DNA of 64,000 bases from Gammaproteobacteria bacterium (lineage in GTDB: Bacteria; Pseudomonadota; Gammaproteobacteria; Pseudomonadales; Halieaceae): the NCBI GenBank assembly GCA_024742415.1, contig JANSYN010000001.1:532659-596658 (forward strand), in the 5' to 3' direction. Positions 25,732 to 35,342 of this stretch are shown in pieces (position 1 is the stretch's first letter; every line of letters starts with the position of its first letter). Under the pieces are notes generated by a model. It did not search any database and had not been told where the DNA came from. It saw only the letters and a program-made list of their open reading frames with translations. The position numbers and the translations under genes are program-made.

Positions 25732-27990
25732 TTAAAAGTCGTAGCGTGCGGTTGCCCCCCAGGTTCTCGGCGGCGCGAGCCAGAAGGCGTCGGTCGACGT
25801 GACAGGGAACGTCGTTGCGGTAAAGGACACGTACTCGTCATCGGTCAGGTTCTTGCCCCAGACAGAGATGTTCCAATTCTCGTTGCGCCAACCCAGCTTG
25901 GCATTCAGATCTTCCCGGTCATCAAACTGGTCGTCGCGCAGGTTGCCTGAGGCGCTGTTTGCGTGATCGTCCATATAGCTGTAGTCCGTGCGCATGTAGA
26001 TGGCGCCGTCAGCCAGCGGCAAGAAAAAAGTTGCATTTAGCGAGTAGCTGTATTCGGCCGTGTAGGGAAGGTCGTCACCCTCATTCGGCCCGCTGGTAAT
26101 TTCATACTTGTCCATGTATAGCAGGCTGGCACCCAGTGTCAGGTTCTGCAGGGGCAGCGCCTGAATCTCCAGGTCGAGTCCCTGGGTCTCCACTTCCGCC
26201 TCGTTGGATACTCGGGTGCCGATGCCCGTCTCCAACTGCTGCTGGAACTGGTATTCACTGATCTCGGTATAGAATATAGCTGCGTTTATGCGCAGGCGAG
26301 ACTCCAGCAGGGTGGACTTGATACCAGCTTCGTAGCTGATGGTTTCCTCGTCCTCGAACTCTCGTTCTTCGGCGGTGCCGTTAACCGTGTTAAAGCCACC
26401 GGACTTGGAACCTGTCGCCACGGTCGCGTAAAGCATGGTGTCATCCAGGGCGTCGTAGCTGGTGGTGATGAGCCAGTTGATGTCGTCCGTGCTGCGAGTG
26501 AAGGATTCGTCAATCGGTGTGGAAATGCTCGAGAGGAAGGACTGGCCCGTTAATGCTTGAGACGGTGCAGTGGAATTGATCTCCGTGAAGAGGTCCGCAT
26601 TCTTTTCCTCGTCAGTCCAGCGCAGGCCACCGGTGACCTGCCAGGCGTTGGTGATAGACCAGGTACTCTGGCCGAAGATCGCCACATTGGTGGTGTCGAT
26701 ACTGGATTCCGCGCGCAGGTTGTCACCAGGTTGGGCAAGAAAGCTCAAAGGCGCCGGGAGTGTAGCGAGAAAGTCTTCCTGTTGGTTACCCTGAATAAGG
26801 AAGTCTTCTCCCAGAAACACAAAGGGTATGCCATTGCCGCCCTGGGTAGTGGACTCGTAGTAGAAAAATCCAAGCATATGCTGGAACTTATCATTTGCGT
26901 CGAACGCGACGCGAAATTCCTGAGAGAAGGTATCACCTTCGCCATAGGCATCTACGTAAGACATAACGTCGAGTTGAGAGCGGTCGGGGTCGAAGCTGAC
27001 GCCGCTCTTGTTATCTGAATAGGCGGTAATTGACTTGAACGAACCCCACTCACGCTCGTAATCCGCGACGAGTTCAAAGCTGTAAAATTCGCTTTCAAAT
27101 CCCTGTTCGATGCTGACTGCGGTCTCGTAATCAAACGGGTCGTTCTTGTCGGGCTGTAACCCTTCAGCTACCAGTTGTTCGTTCACGGACTCGCCTGCGA
27201 TAGCGTCGGGTGCGCAACAGCTCGGGTTGCGATCCACATAGGTGCCCTTGAAGCTGATGCTCAGGTCTTCGATGGGTACATAAATTAGTTTTCCGACGAC
27301 GTTCCAGTCATCTGTGCCGTTCATGTCATCCCCGGTCCCGTTATTCTCCAGGTAGCCATCCCTTTCGTGGATGGAGCCAGAGAGACGGAACGCCAGGTTA
27401 TCTGTCATTGGCCCACTAGCCACCGCTACATGTTTTTGCAAGCCATAATCGCCAAGCGTGGATTCCAGGTACGCTTCGTATTCGTCGAGGTTCGGCGCTT
27501 TTGTAATGATACTGATTGCCCCGGCGTTTGTGTTCTTGCCGTACAGGGTGCCCTGGGGCCCGTTCAGTATCTCGATGCGCTCGATGTCGGTAAGATCAGC
27601 CATGCCGAGGCCGGAGCGATTCAGGTAAACATCGTCGACGAAGATTCCTACCGAGGGTTCCAGTGCAATGTCTGTCTGGGAAGTACCTATCCCGCGAATG
27701 CGAAACGCCGCGGTGTTGGGTTGCGTGTTTGTGGTGATGGTCAGGGAGGGCGCGAGGATGGCGAGGTCGTCCGCATTGTTGATGTTGGCTTGCTGGATGG
27801 TCTGCTCACTAAAGGCACTGACGCTCATGGCCACGTCCTGCAAGCTCTCAGTGCGTTTGGTGGCGGTGACGATGACCTCTTCGAGTCCTGCGGACTGCGC
27901 AGCGGCATACGCAGAATGTATCCCGATTACAGTGACCAAAATAGCGTTGGGTAGAAAGTGGGCTTCTCGATTCGGTTCTTTTATTGTCAT
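25732..27990 (-). CDS. TonB-dependent outer-membrane receptor
   Basis: A 752-residue receptor. A signal segment ends near SAYAAAQ; the TonB-box-like EEVIVTATKR lies at about 37-46, the plug domain has RIRGIGTS and DIERIEILNGPQGTLYGKN, and a beta-barrel ends in RYDF with a terminal aromatic. It imports large substrates across the outer membrane. It belongs to the broad family common in marine degraders of complex substrates. I see no riboswitch before it; a weak TGACGGTGTCA lies near 25640 before the downstream transporter. Confidence 0.9.
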   Translation of the reverse strand: MTIKEPNREAHFLPNAILVTVIGIHSAYAAAQSAGLEEVIVTATKRTESLQDVAMSVSAFSEQTIQQANINNADDLAILAPSLTITTNTQPNTAAFRIRGIGTSQTDIALEPSVGIFVDDVYLNRSGLGMADLTDIERIEILNGPQGTLYGKNTNAGAISIITKAPNLDEYEAYLESTLGDYGLQKHVAVASGPMTDNLAFRLSGSIHERDGYLENNGTGDDMNGTDDWNVVGKLIYVPIEDLSISFKGTYVDRNPSCCAPDAIAGESVNEQLVAEGLQPDKNDPFDYETAVSIEQGFESEFYSFELVADYEREWGSFKSITAYSDNKSGVSFDPDRSQLDVMSYVDAYGEGDTFSQEFRVAFDANDKFQHMLGFFYYESTTQGGNGIPFVFLGEDFLIQGNQQEDFLATLPAPLSFLAQPGDNLRAESSIDTTNVAIFGQSTWSITNAWQVTGGLRWTDEEKNADLFTEINSTAPSQALTGQSFLSSISTPIDESFTRSTDDINWLITTSYDALDDTMLYATVATGSKSGGFNTVNGTAEEREFEDEETISYEAGIKSTLLESRLRINAAIFYTEISEYQFQQQLETGIGTRVSNEAEVETQGLDLEIQALPLQNLTLGASLLYMDKYEITSGPNEGDDLPYTAEYSYSLNATFFLPLADGAIYMRTDYSYMDDHANSASGNLRDDQFDDREDLNAKLGWRNENWNISVWGKNLTDDEYVSFTATTFPVTSTDAFWLAPPRTWGATARYDF

Positions 27991-28073
27991 ATGGCGTACC
28001 TCGGTATTATTTTTGAGCTGACGGATAAGCGGCTATCTTGCTCTATGGTCCGCTGGTTATCGTCTATCTCCGT

Positions 28074-28748
28074 TTAGTGCGCTCGATAGATATCATTGCG
28101 CATAACCTCAAGAACTTCCGAACGCAGCGCAAGTTTATTGTGCGCATATGCCTCTGCCGGATAGGCAGCCAGCGTGGCAGCTGCTGTAAGGGCGGCTTCG
28201 ATACTGCCACCTTCCGCGGTCAGTTCATCGAGAATGCCTGCTCTTACAGCGTGCTCCGGGTTGTGTAGTCTGGCCTGTGTAATCGTCTGTGCCTGGTAAG
28301 ACGTGTTAATGCGTGACTGCATGATGGCAAGGCACCATGGCCCCAGTTTCATGCCCATAGCGGTCTCGTTGAATCCCAGTTTGAAATTTCCCGCCTCGCC
28401 GATGCGCGTATCGCAGGCCAGCAGCCAGAATGCCCCGATAGTAAAAGCATGGCCTGTACAGGCAGCAACAACGGGCTTTGGCTCTTCATAGAGTCGCAAC
28501 ACCAATTTCGTGCCACCCAAAGCAAGTTTCAAGGCCGCCTCGGGGTCGTCTCCCATCATTGTTGCCATGTCAAAGCCGGCACAGAAGGAGCCTGGACGCC
28601 CTGCCAGGACGAAGGCCTTCGCTTCCTTATCAGCTTCATCCATAGCCTCATTGATGGCTTGTACAGCCTCCGTAGTAATAGCGTTTTTCTTCCCATCATC
28701 CAGTGCGATCAGCGCGAGGTCATCAGTGATATCAAGATTGACATTCAA
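28074..28748 (-). CDS. Enoyl-CoA hydratase/isomerase family protein
   Basis: A 224-residue crotonase-fold protein, slightly short. The first oxyanion element is GRPGSFCAGFDMATM (about 50-64) and the second is ACTGHAFTIGAFWLLACD (about 96-113). A regulon palindrome lies 75 bases before the start, so it is probably expressed with the rest of the island. The exact acyl-CoA substrate is unknown. Confidence 0.85.
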   Translation of the reverse strand: MNVNLDITDDLALIALDDGKKNAITTEAVQAINEAMDEADKEAKAFVLAGRPGSFCAGFDMATMMGDDPEAALKLALGGTKLVLRLYEEPKPVVAACTGHAFTIGAFWLLACDTRIGEAGNFKLGFNETAMGMKLGPWCLAIMQSRINTSYQAQTITQARLHNPEHAVRAGILDELTAEGGSIEAALTAAATLAAYPAEAYAHNKLALRSEVLEVMRNDIYRAH

Positions 28749-28822
28749 TGGCTCTATCCTTGTTCAATTTTGGAACACTCTTTTACTTCACTCATTAATA
28801 TTTGCTTCGACATTATGGCACG

Positions 28823-28841
28823 ATATTGACATAGTCAATAT
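28823..28841. promoter_or_regulatory. Regulon palindrome (operator)
   Basis: ATATTGAC-ATA-GTCAATAT, a perfect 8+3+8 inverted repeat located 75 bases before the enoyl-CoA hydratase gene on the minus strand. Confidence 0.8.
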
Positions 28842-28868
28842 GATTACAGGTTTCGTTCAGCGAATAAG

Positions 28869-30680
28869 TCAGGGCATGCTGGTCACTGCGGGCCGAATTG
28901 TGAGGTTTTGGGAGTTGGGTTCTCGTTCACGGGAGTCCACTGTCACCGCCGCAATAGCCTCCAGTACCGCGCCCGGGGTGAGTATCTGTGGCAAGCTGAG
29001 CGGCTCCGCCTCGGTGTCTCCTGGGTACATGAGGTACAGAGGCACGCCCGTGCGGCCGTGGCGTTCCAGTAAGGCGGCGATCTCCGGGTCATGGTTGGTC
29101 CAATCGGCTACCATGTAGGTCACCCCGCTGTTGGAAAAAGCCTCGGTCAGTGCGTCGGTGTGCAGTACGGCAGCCTCGTTGGCCTTGCAGGTAATACACC
29201 AGTCGGCGGAGACGTCCACAAACACCGGCTTGCCTTCGCCTCGCAGCGACTGTACGCCATGATCGGACCAGGCCACCTTTCCGCCTGTGGGAGTCGCGCA
29301 GGCCTGAGCGGGCTCGGGACCCTGCATGGAGCCTAGTGTGACGGCCGCTACGCAACAGGCAAGCGCCATGCCGCGTCGCCACTTGCGGTGATCCCAGAGC
29401 CACAGGCCCAGGGCCAGCATGAGCGCACCGGTGAGCGCCGTGGCCATGGTGTCCACACCCGCCTGGCGCCCCGCGACCCACAGCAGCCAGATGGCGGTGG
29501 CGTAAAGGGGGAAGGCCAGGAAGTGTTTCATTGTTTCCATCCATGGTCCTGGCTTTGGCATCATAGACCGCGCGGCACCGGAGTAGCTGAACAACAGTAG
29601 CGGCGCCGCCATACCGGCCCCCAGCGAAGCGAATACCGTCAAGCCGACCAGTGGTGGCTGGCTGACGGCGAAACCGAGCGCAGTACCCATGAAGGGCGCG
29701 GTACACGGGCTGGCCACCACAACCGCAAGTACGCCCGTAAAGAAGCTGCCGCTTTTGCCGCCCCGATTGGCAAGACCGCTGCCGATGTTCATTAGGCTGC
29801 CACCGAACTCGATGACGCCGGACAGCGAGAGACCCATCGCGACAAACAGGTAAGCCAGCGCGATGACGAAGCCCGGGGACTGTAATTGAAAACCCCAGCC
29901 GATTGCCTGCCCGGCCTGTTGCAGGGCGATGAGCACAGCGGCCACCAGCACGAAGCTTGCGACGACGCCAGCGGTGTAGATCCAGCTATGCAGCACGTGG
30001 TCCTTTGCATCGCTCTGGGTGAAGCTCAGTACCTTGAGCGACAGGATGGGAAACACGCAGGGCATCAGGTTCAGGATGGCGCCGCCCAGGAACGCCAGCA
30101 ACAGCATGTAGGGTAGGGACTTGAGGTCGGCACTGCGTGTGTCGGACGTTACCTGCGATCCAGAATTGGCGGTACTTTCCTCGCGCGGCGGCGCAGTCGG
30201 TGTGACATTGCCGGTGTTGAAGTCCACTTCAAAATATTGCTTGTGGGGAGGGTAGCACTGACCTGCATCGGCACAGCCCTGGGACGTCACGCTGAGGTAG
30301 CCCCGCTCGATCGAGCGGGCTGGAGTTAACAGGACGTCGGCGTCGTGGTAATGCGCGACGATGTCACCGAAAAACTCATCGGTTTTCGCCTGCCCCTCTG
30401 GCAGCTGCACTGCGAGATCGACGGCTCCGGATGTGTCTTCAAGTTGAAAGCCGAAGCGGTGCTGGTAAAGGTAGTAGGCCTCGGCGATTTGCCAGTATAG
30501 CCGGAGGTCCCCGCTCTCAAGCACCTCCACTTCGAGCTTGAAGGCTTCCGCCGTCGGGAGGAACTGTGACTTTGCAGCACCTGATACTTTTGCGCTGTCG
30601 GTGCCGCTGACTTCCAGTGCCATGCTAATAGCGGCGAAGGTCAGGGCGATAATCATTAATGGTACGCGTAGCACGCGCAT
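28869..30680 (-). CDS. DsbD-like thiol:disulfide interchange protein
   Basis: About 603 residues. A signal peptide is followed by an alpha domain with CADAGQCYPP, a beta membrane domain with about eight helices carrying NLMPCVFPIL and ASPCTAPFMG, and a C-terminal thioredoxin-like domain with DWCITCK near 493-497. Together these move electrons from cytoplasmic thioredoxin to periplasmic proteins. I start at ATG 30680, after GGAGG, not at the longer frame inside the palindrome. It shares its operator with the divergent acyl-CoA synthetase. Its link with a catabolic regulon is unusual. Confidence 0.88.
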   Translation of the reverse strand: MRVLRVPLMIIALTFAAISMALEVSGTDSAKVSGAAKSQFLPTAEAFKLEVEVLESGDLRLYWQIAEAYYLYQHRFGFQLEDTSGAVDLAVQLPEGQAKTDEFFGDIVAHYHDADVLLTPARSIERGYLSVTSQGCADAGQCYPPHKQYFEVDFNTGNVTPTAPPREESTANSGSQVTSDTRSADLKSLPYMLLLAFLGGAILNLMPCVFPILSLKVLSFTQSDAKDHVLHSWIYTAGVVASFVLVAAVLIALQQAGQAIGWGFQLQSPGFVIALAYLFVAMGLSLSGVIEFGGSLMNIGSGLANRGGKSGSFFTGVLAVVVASPCTAPFMGTALGFAVSQPPLVGLTVFASLGAGMAAPLLLFSYSGAARSMMPKPGPWMETMKHFLAFPLYATAIWLLWVAGRQAGVDTMATALTGALMLALGLWLWDHRKWRRGMALACCVAAVTLGSMQGPEPAQACATPTGGKVAWSDHGVQSLRGEGKPVFVDVSADWCITCKANEAAVLHTDALTEAFSNSGVTYMVADWTNHDPEIAALLERHGRTGVPLYLMYPGDTEAEPLSLPQILTPGAVLEAIAAVTVDSREREPNSQNLTIRPAVTSMP

Positions 30681-30723
30681 ACTCCCTCCGGCAAACAGGC
30701 GGTCACAATAGCTTTCGAGAAGG

Positions 30724-30762
30724 CTAGCGCCTGATATTGACAATGTCAATATCAGGCGCTAG
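30724..30762. promoter_or_regulatory. 39-bp perfect palindrome containing the regulon operator
   Basis: Two exact 19-base arms flank one central A at 30743. The inner part is GATATTGACAATGTCAATATC, the outer arms are CTAGCGCCT and AGGCGCTAG. It lies between divergent genes, 44 bases before dsbD and 98 bases before the acyl-CoA synthetase gene. Confidence 0.85.
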
Positions 30763-30860
30763 TTTGTCAGCCTGTCCGGGAATTCTTACAAAAAATCTGA
30801 CATGGAAGAGAAGGTGCGCAAAGTGAGCGAAGCTGTTTTGTTAGGCTGGTATCAAGCACG

Positions 30861-32678
30861 ATGAGCATGATAGGTAGAGTTCGTGAAGTTTTCCGTGTGC
30901 TGGGTGAGGTCGTCCAGATTTTGCCCGCCCGACGCTATGAGATGCCCGGTAGTGATGAGTTAGTGTCGCTGGGCTCCGTCTTCGAAGACACTGTCGCTCG
31001 CTATCCAGACAACGTCATGTTGATCTTCGAGGGTCGACAGTGGACCTACGCCGAATTCAATGCTGAAGTGAACCGGCTTGCACATGTGCTTGCCGAAAAA
31101 GGGGTTTACCGTGGGGATACGATAGCTATCTTCATGGAGAACCGGCCGGAGTACTTCCTCGCCATGCTGGCACTGGTGAAACTGGGCGCCAGTGCCAGCC
31201 TGATCAATAACAGCCTCTCAGGTGCCGCCCTGTTACACTGCCTGCGAACGACGGATGCCAAGGGTTGTATCCTTGGCGAAGAGCGATCAAACGTTTTCGA
31301 CGCGGTGCGCAACGAGCTGGATTGGGCGGATGGCGGTCCGATTCTGTGGTTCGCCGACGGCGCCGATAATCGACCGCCACAGTGGGCGGTTGATGCGCAG
31401 TCGGACATGGTGACGCAGCCGGTGGATAACCCGGCGATTACCCGCAGCGTGACTGCCGGAGAGACGGCGCTGTATATCTTCACTTCTGGGACGACAGGTT
31501 TGCCCAAGGCAGCTGTTATCCTTCACCGAAAGATTCTCGCCACGGGGCAGGCCATTGGGGGTGTCGGTTTCAGGCTGAAGCCTGAAGACCGGCTCTACCT
31601 GTGCCTACCGATCTACCACATCACCGGCATGGGCCCAGGCTTCTGCGGATTCATTTGCGCTGGCGGGTCCATTTTCCTGCGCCGGAATTTTTCCGCCTCC
31701 AGTTTCTGGCCGGAAGTGCAGCAACACAAGACGAACTGTTTTATCTACGTCGGGGAGCTATGCCGCTACCTGCTGATGCAGCCCGTATGTTCACAGGAGC
31801 AGCATAACCCCCTGGAAAAGATGCTCGGCAATGGTCTTCGCCCCGATGTTTGGAGCGAGTTCAAGGATCGTTTTGGTGTCTCCCGAATCTGCGAAATTTA
31901 TGGCTCCAGTGAAGGCAACGTCAGCTTTATGAATCTGTTGAACAAAGACAGGACGATAGGATTCTCCAGTTCCCAGATAGCGCTGGTCCAGTATGACAAT
32001 GACGAGGGCGAGATACTGCGCGATGAGTCCGGCGCCTGCCTCGAGGCACCTGCCGGTGAGCCGGGCCTACTGCTCGCGAAAATAAGCAGTAAAACGCAGT
32101 TTGACGGATATACCGACCGGGCCGCGACTGACAAAAAGATTGTCCGTAACGTCATCGAGCAAGGAGACCAATGGTTCAATACGGGGGATCTGATACGGCA
32201 GGTCGACGTGGGTTTCGCGCTAGGCTTGAAACACTACCAGTTTGTTGACCGAACGGGTGATCCCTTCCGCTGGCGGGCGGAAAATGTCTCGACCAACGAG
32301 GTTGCCGAGGTCCTGAACCAGCATCCGCAAGTCAACATAGCCAATGTGTATGGTGTCGAGGTGCCGGGCGCGGAGGGCCGGGCAGGCATGGTGGCTTTTG
32401 CCATTGAACGCAGCGACGCCTTCGACATGGCGGCGTTTGTGCGCATTGTGGACAGCGAATTGCCCACGTACGCACGGCCAGTATTCCTGCGTTTCCAGCA
32501 GGACATGGCAACTACGGGAACATTCAAGTTGCTCAAGGGCGAACTACGTGAGCAGGCCTATCACCTTGCGAAAGTGGGCAGTGACGAGATATTCGTGCGC
32601 AAACCGCGCGGTGACACTTACGAGCGGCTGGATGCCGAATTCTATCAGCAGCTTCTGGATGGTAGTGCGGGCTACTGA
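30861..32678 (+). CDS. FATP-type long-chain acyl-CoA synthetase
   Basis: A 605-residue AMP-forming ligase. The P-loop motif YIFTSGTTGLPKAAVI lies at about 207-222, ICEIYGSSEGN at about 342-352, and RWRAENVSTNEVAEVL in the C-terminal half. This form of the last motif is characteristic of the fatty-acid transport protein/very-long-chain synthetase subgroup. It activates an acid side chain or ring product to its CoA ester. The palindrome at 30724-30762 lies upstream. Confidence 0.88.
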   Translation: MSMIGRVREVFRVLGEVVQILPARRYEMPGSDELVSLGSVFEDTVARYPDNVMLIFEGRQWTYAEFNAEVNRLAHVLAEKGVYRGDTIAIFMENRPEYFLAMLALVKLGASASLINNSLSGAALLHCLRTTDAKGCILGEERSNVFDAVRNELDWADGGPILWFADGADNRPPQWAVDAQSDMVTQPVDNPAITRSVTAGETALYIFTSGTTGLPKAAVILHRKILATGQAIGGVGFRLKPEDRLYLCLPIYHITGMGPGFCGFICAGGSIFLRRNFSASSFWPEVQQHKTNCFIYVGELCRYLLMQPVCSQEQHNPLEKMLGNGLRPDVWSEFKDRFGVSRICEIYGSSEGNVSFMNLLNKDRTIGFSSSQIALVQYDNDEGEILRDESGACLEAPAGEPGLLLAKISSKTQFDGYTDRAATDKKIVRNVIEQGDQWFNTGDLIRQVDVGFALGLKHYQFVDRTGDPFRWRAENVSTNEVAEVLNQHPQVNIANVYGVEVPGAEGRAGMVAFAIERSDAFDMAAFVRIVDSELPTYARPVFLRFQQDMATTGTFKLLKGELREQAYHLAKVGSDEIFVRKPRGDTYERLDAEFYQQLLDGSAGY

Positions 32679-32746
32679 GGCATGATCCGTCAGTCACAAT
32701 GCTGCGATGTCAGTCGGGCCGCTGCCCAACATTGCACAGGCCGGGT

Positions 32747-33376
32747 TTACTTTGATGGGTCCAGTATCTGCCAAAGCATGTCCGCCGTGTGGTCACACAG
32801 CTTCCTGACGGATACACGGTCAGAGTAGACCCCATCCAGGCATAGGCGGCTGATGCCGTGCATGGTTCCCCAGAAAATCCGTTCGTAATACACGACATCG
32901 ACATCTGCAGCGATCAGGCCCTTCTCCTGCAGTCTCTCCAGGCGTTCGATGTCCTGTCGCATGACCATTCTTGCGGTAGTTGCAAGCGACTCCGTTTTTG
33001 CGCCGCCATGCCAGGATTTTCTGCCGTACATTAAGTCGTAGTACTCGGGGTTATTCAGTGCAAACTTCAGGTAAGTCTGCACCAGTGCGCGCAGCGTCTC
33101 ATTGCCAGTGCTTCTGCGGTGCCTGCGTCGAGCATCCTTCATGGCTTTCTCGAAACGCCGGAAGCCTTCTTCCGCGACTGCAGCCAGTAGCGCATCTTTA
33201 TTCTCGAAGTGGTTGTAAGGGGCGGTTCTGGATACATCCAGATTGGACGCCAGCCGACGAAGAGAAAGTGCCGATTCGCCTTCTTCACGAAGGATCCGGG
33301 CCGTCTCATCCAGCAGCGCTGGCTTTAAGTCGCCGTGATGATATTTCCTGGCTTCAGAACTTGATTGCTTGGGCAT
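32747..33376 (-). CDS. TetR-family transcriptional regulator
   Basis: A 209-residue repressor-like protein. The N-terminal helix-turn-helix spans roughly 38-57 (SLRRLASNLDVSRTAPYNHF), followed by a helical ligand/dimer domain. TetR proteins bind palindromes of about 15-20 bp, so this is the best local candidate to read the repeated ATATTGAC-n3-GTCAATAT sites. No such site lies directly before its own gene, so the link is inferred from proximity. Confidence 0.85.
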   Translation of the reverse strand: MPKQSSSEARKYHHGDLKPALLDETARILREEGESALSLRRLASNLDVSRTAPYNHFENKDALLAAVAEEGFRRFEKAMKDARRRHRRSTGNETLRALVQTYLKFALNNPEYYDLMYGRKSWHGGAKTESLATTARMVMRQDIERLERLQEKGLIAADVDVVYYERIFWGTMHGISRLCLDGVYSDRVSVRKLCDHTADMLWQILDPSK

Positions 33377-33502
33377 GTGTGTTTCTCGAGGTCTTAGCTC
33401 ACCAATTTATCGTCTTTTGCTGATAATGCCAAATACCGGAGTCCGCATGCATGCCTTACAGCTGCCGGTATAGACCACTGCGCCTGGTCCACAGCCAGAA
33501 CG

Positions 33503-35176
33503 TCAGTTGGACCAGTAGATGTAATCGTCTTCGGGCGCGTCAGGTTGTGTCAGGTCTTTATCGATGTTGATAGGAGTGCTAAGGCGGGCGGGCCAGGCCG
33601 GGGGGGCTTGCTCTGCGTTGTGTGCCGCCAACGCGGCCTGCAATTCCGCAAGCTTTTCCGGAAAATCCAGGGAGAGGTCACGCCGTTCAAAGGGGTCCGT
33701 ATTCATATCAAACAGCCAACTACGACCGGGTGGGTCGCTCACGTTCAGTTTCCAGCCGTTTAGCAGTACGGATTGGGAGGCACCACTGCGCCAGAACAGC
33801 GCTTCATGGGGTACACCTTGTGACTCGCCGGTGGCAAAGGGCAAAAGGTCTACGCCGTCGATCTTGCGGTCGTTTGGTAGGCGCGCACCCCCTGCCGCAG
33901 CGGCGGTGGCGAAGATGTCAAAATGGTGTACGGGGTCTTTCACCACAGTCCCGGCGGGTATGCGCGCCGGCCACTTGGCAAAAAATGGCACGTGGATGCC
34001 GCCTTCGAATAGCGAAATCTTCCAGCCACGGAATGGTGTATTGACATCCGGCAGGCCGATGTAATTTGCCCCGCCGTTGTCGGAGGTAAACATGACCAGC
34101 GTGTTTTCCTCCAGGCCGTTGTCTTTCAGTGCCTGCAGGACCTGGCCGACGCCGCGGTCCAGGCTGCGGATCATCGCTGCGTAGACACGCTCACGATGCA
34201 GTTCGATGTGGGACAGGGCTTCGTAGTCTTCGCGTGTGGCCTGCAGCGGTGTATGTGGCGCCCAGTGCGCGAGATAGAGGAAAAAAGGTCTATCCTTGTT
34301 TGCTTCGATGACCTCGACAGCCTGCTCGGTGTAGTAGTCCGTCAGGTAGCCGTCGGGTTCGAACCGACTGGAATCGTTTTCTCCCTCGGTGTTGAACGAT
34401 GCCGCGAAACGCATGGAAGCCCAGAGAAAGCGATCGATCGGGTCGAAGTCCTGTTTGGCGTTCACCACGTCCGGGTGATCCTCGGGCAGGTACAGGCCGC
34501 TGGCCATGAGCAGGCTCTCTTTGAAGCCCTGGTGCTGCGCAGCCATGCCGTTGGCCTGGCCGACGTGCCATTTGCCGATGTGTACTGTGTGATAGCCCTG
34601 ATCCGCCAGCAGCTCGGCGATGGTGATTTCCGAGGCGGGCATGCCCATCTCTTCAAAGGGAATACTTTGGGCCTCGGCGTAACTGATCGACGCGCGCAGG
34701 CGACCCTCGGGTGTTGGCATGAAGGCAGCAAGATCCATCATCCCCGGGGGAGTGGGCGTGAACTCGAAGCCAAAGCGCGTACCGTAGCGTCCCGACAACA
34801 GCGCGGCACGCGAAGGCGCGCAAGTCGCGTTGGCGGCGTAACCATTGCTGAAGTTCACACCCTGCTGTGCAATGGAGTCGATATTCGGTGTGGGTACGGT
34901 GCCTCCAGCCACGCCACCGTTAATTGTCAGGTCGTTCCAGCCCAGATCGTCGGCGAGAATAAGGACGATGTTCGGTGGCCGCTCGTCTGGCGAGCGACCC
35001 CGGAGGTTAGCGCCGGTCTGCCAGTTGATATCCCGGTTGGGGCCAACCTCCATCCGTCGGTCCATGGCGAAGCTGACCAGTTGTAGTGCGATATCCACGC
35101 GATTGATATACGCGATGCCTCCCAGGATCACGACAACGCCTAACATGCTGAGTAGCCACTGCTTACTTTTCTTCAT
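33503..35176 (-). CDS. Sulfatase (formylglycine type)
   Basis: A 557-residue enzyme with an N-terminal signal anchor. NIVLILADDLGWNDL starts the alkaline-phosphatase-like fold; the catalytic CAPSRAALLSGR (Cys ~119, to become formylglycine) is intact; GKWHVG and FTSDNGG are the other metal/sulfate-site blocks. It should cleave a sulfate ester in the periplasm. It is divergent from a GST gene, with one operator between them at 35269. Confidence 0.9.
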   Translation of the reverse strand: MKKSKQWLLSMLGVVVILGGIAYINRVDIALQLVSFAMDRRMEVGPNRDINWQTGANLRGRSPDERPPNIVLILADDLGWNDLTINGGVAGGTVPTPNIDSIAQQGVNFSNGYAANATCAPSRAALLSGRYGTRFGFEFTPTPPGMMDLAAFMPTPEGRLRASISYAEAQSIPFEEMGMPASEITIAELLADQGYHTVHIGKWHVGQANGMAAQHQGFKESLLMASGLYLPEDHPDVVNAKQDFDPIDRFLWASMRFAASFNTEGENDSSRFEPDGYLTDYYTEQAVEVIEANKDRPFFLYLAHWAPHTPLQATREDYEALSHIELHRERVYAAMIRSLDRGVGQVLQALKDNGLEENTLVMFTSDNGGANYIGLPDVNTPFRGWKISLFEGGIHVPFFAKWPARIPAGTVVKDPVHHFDIFATAAAAGGARLPNDRKIDGVDLLPFATGESQGVPHEALFWRSGASQSVLLNGWKLNVSDPPGRSWLFDMNTDPFERRDLSLDFPEKLAELQAALAAHNAEQAPPAWPARLSTPINIDKDLTQPDAPEDDYIYWSN

Positions 35177-35268
35177 TATTCTCTATCCGAATGATGCACG
35201 CTCACGCGCTGTCTTAGCGTAACTGTCATGCGTGCCAGTAATCTTTCCAGTGGATAGCCTAGGCATTT

Positions 35269-35287
35269 ATATTGACGCTGTCAATTT
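35269..35287. promoter_or_regulatory. Regulon palindrome (operator), one mismatch
   Basis: ATATTGAC-GCT-GTCAATTT, one base from the consensus. It lies 93 bases before the sulfatase and 56 bases before the divergent GST gene, so it may control both. Confidence 0.72.
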
Positions 35288-35342
35288 AAGGCGGTAACGT
35301 ACGCCGTCAGTATTACAAGGAACAGCAAGGAAACTACACACC

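Noticed and set aside
27991..28073. Riboswitch before the TonB receptor
   Set aside because: Only about 80 bases are available and no cobalamin-type or other known core is visible.
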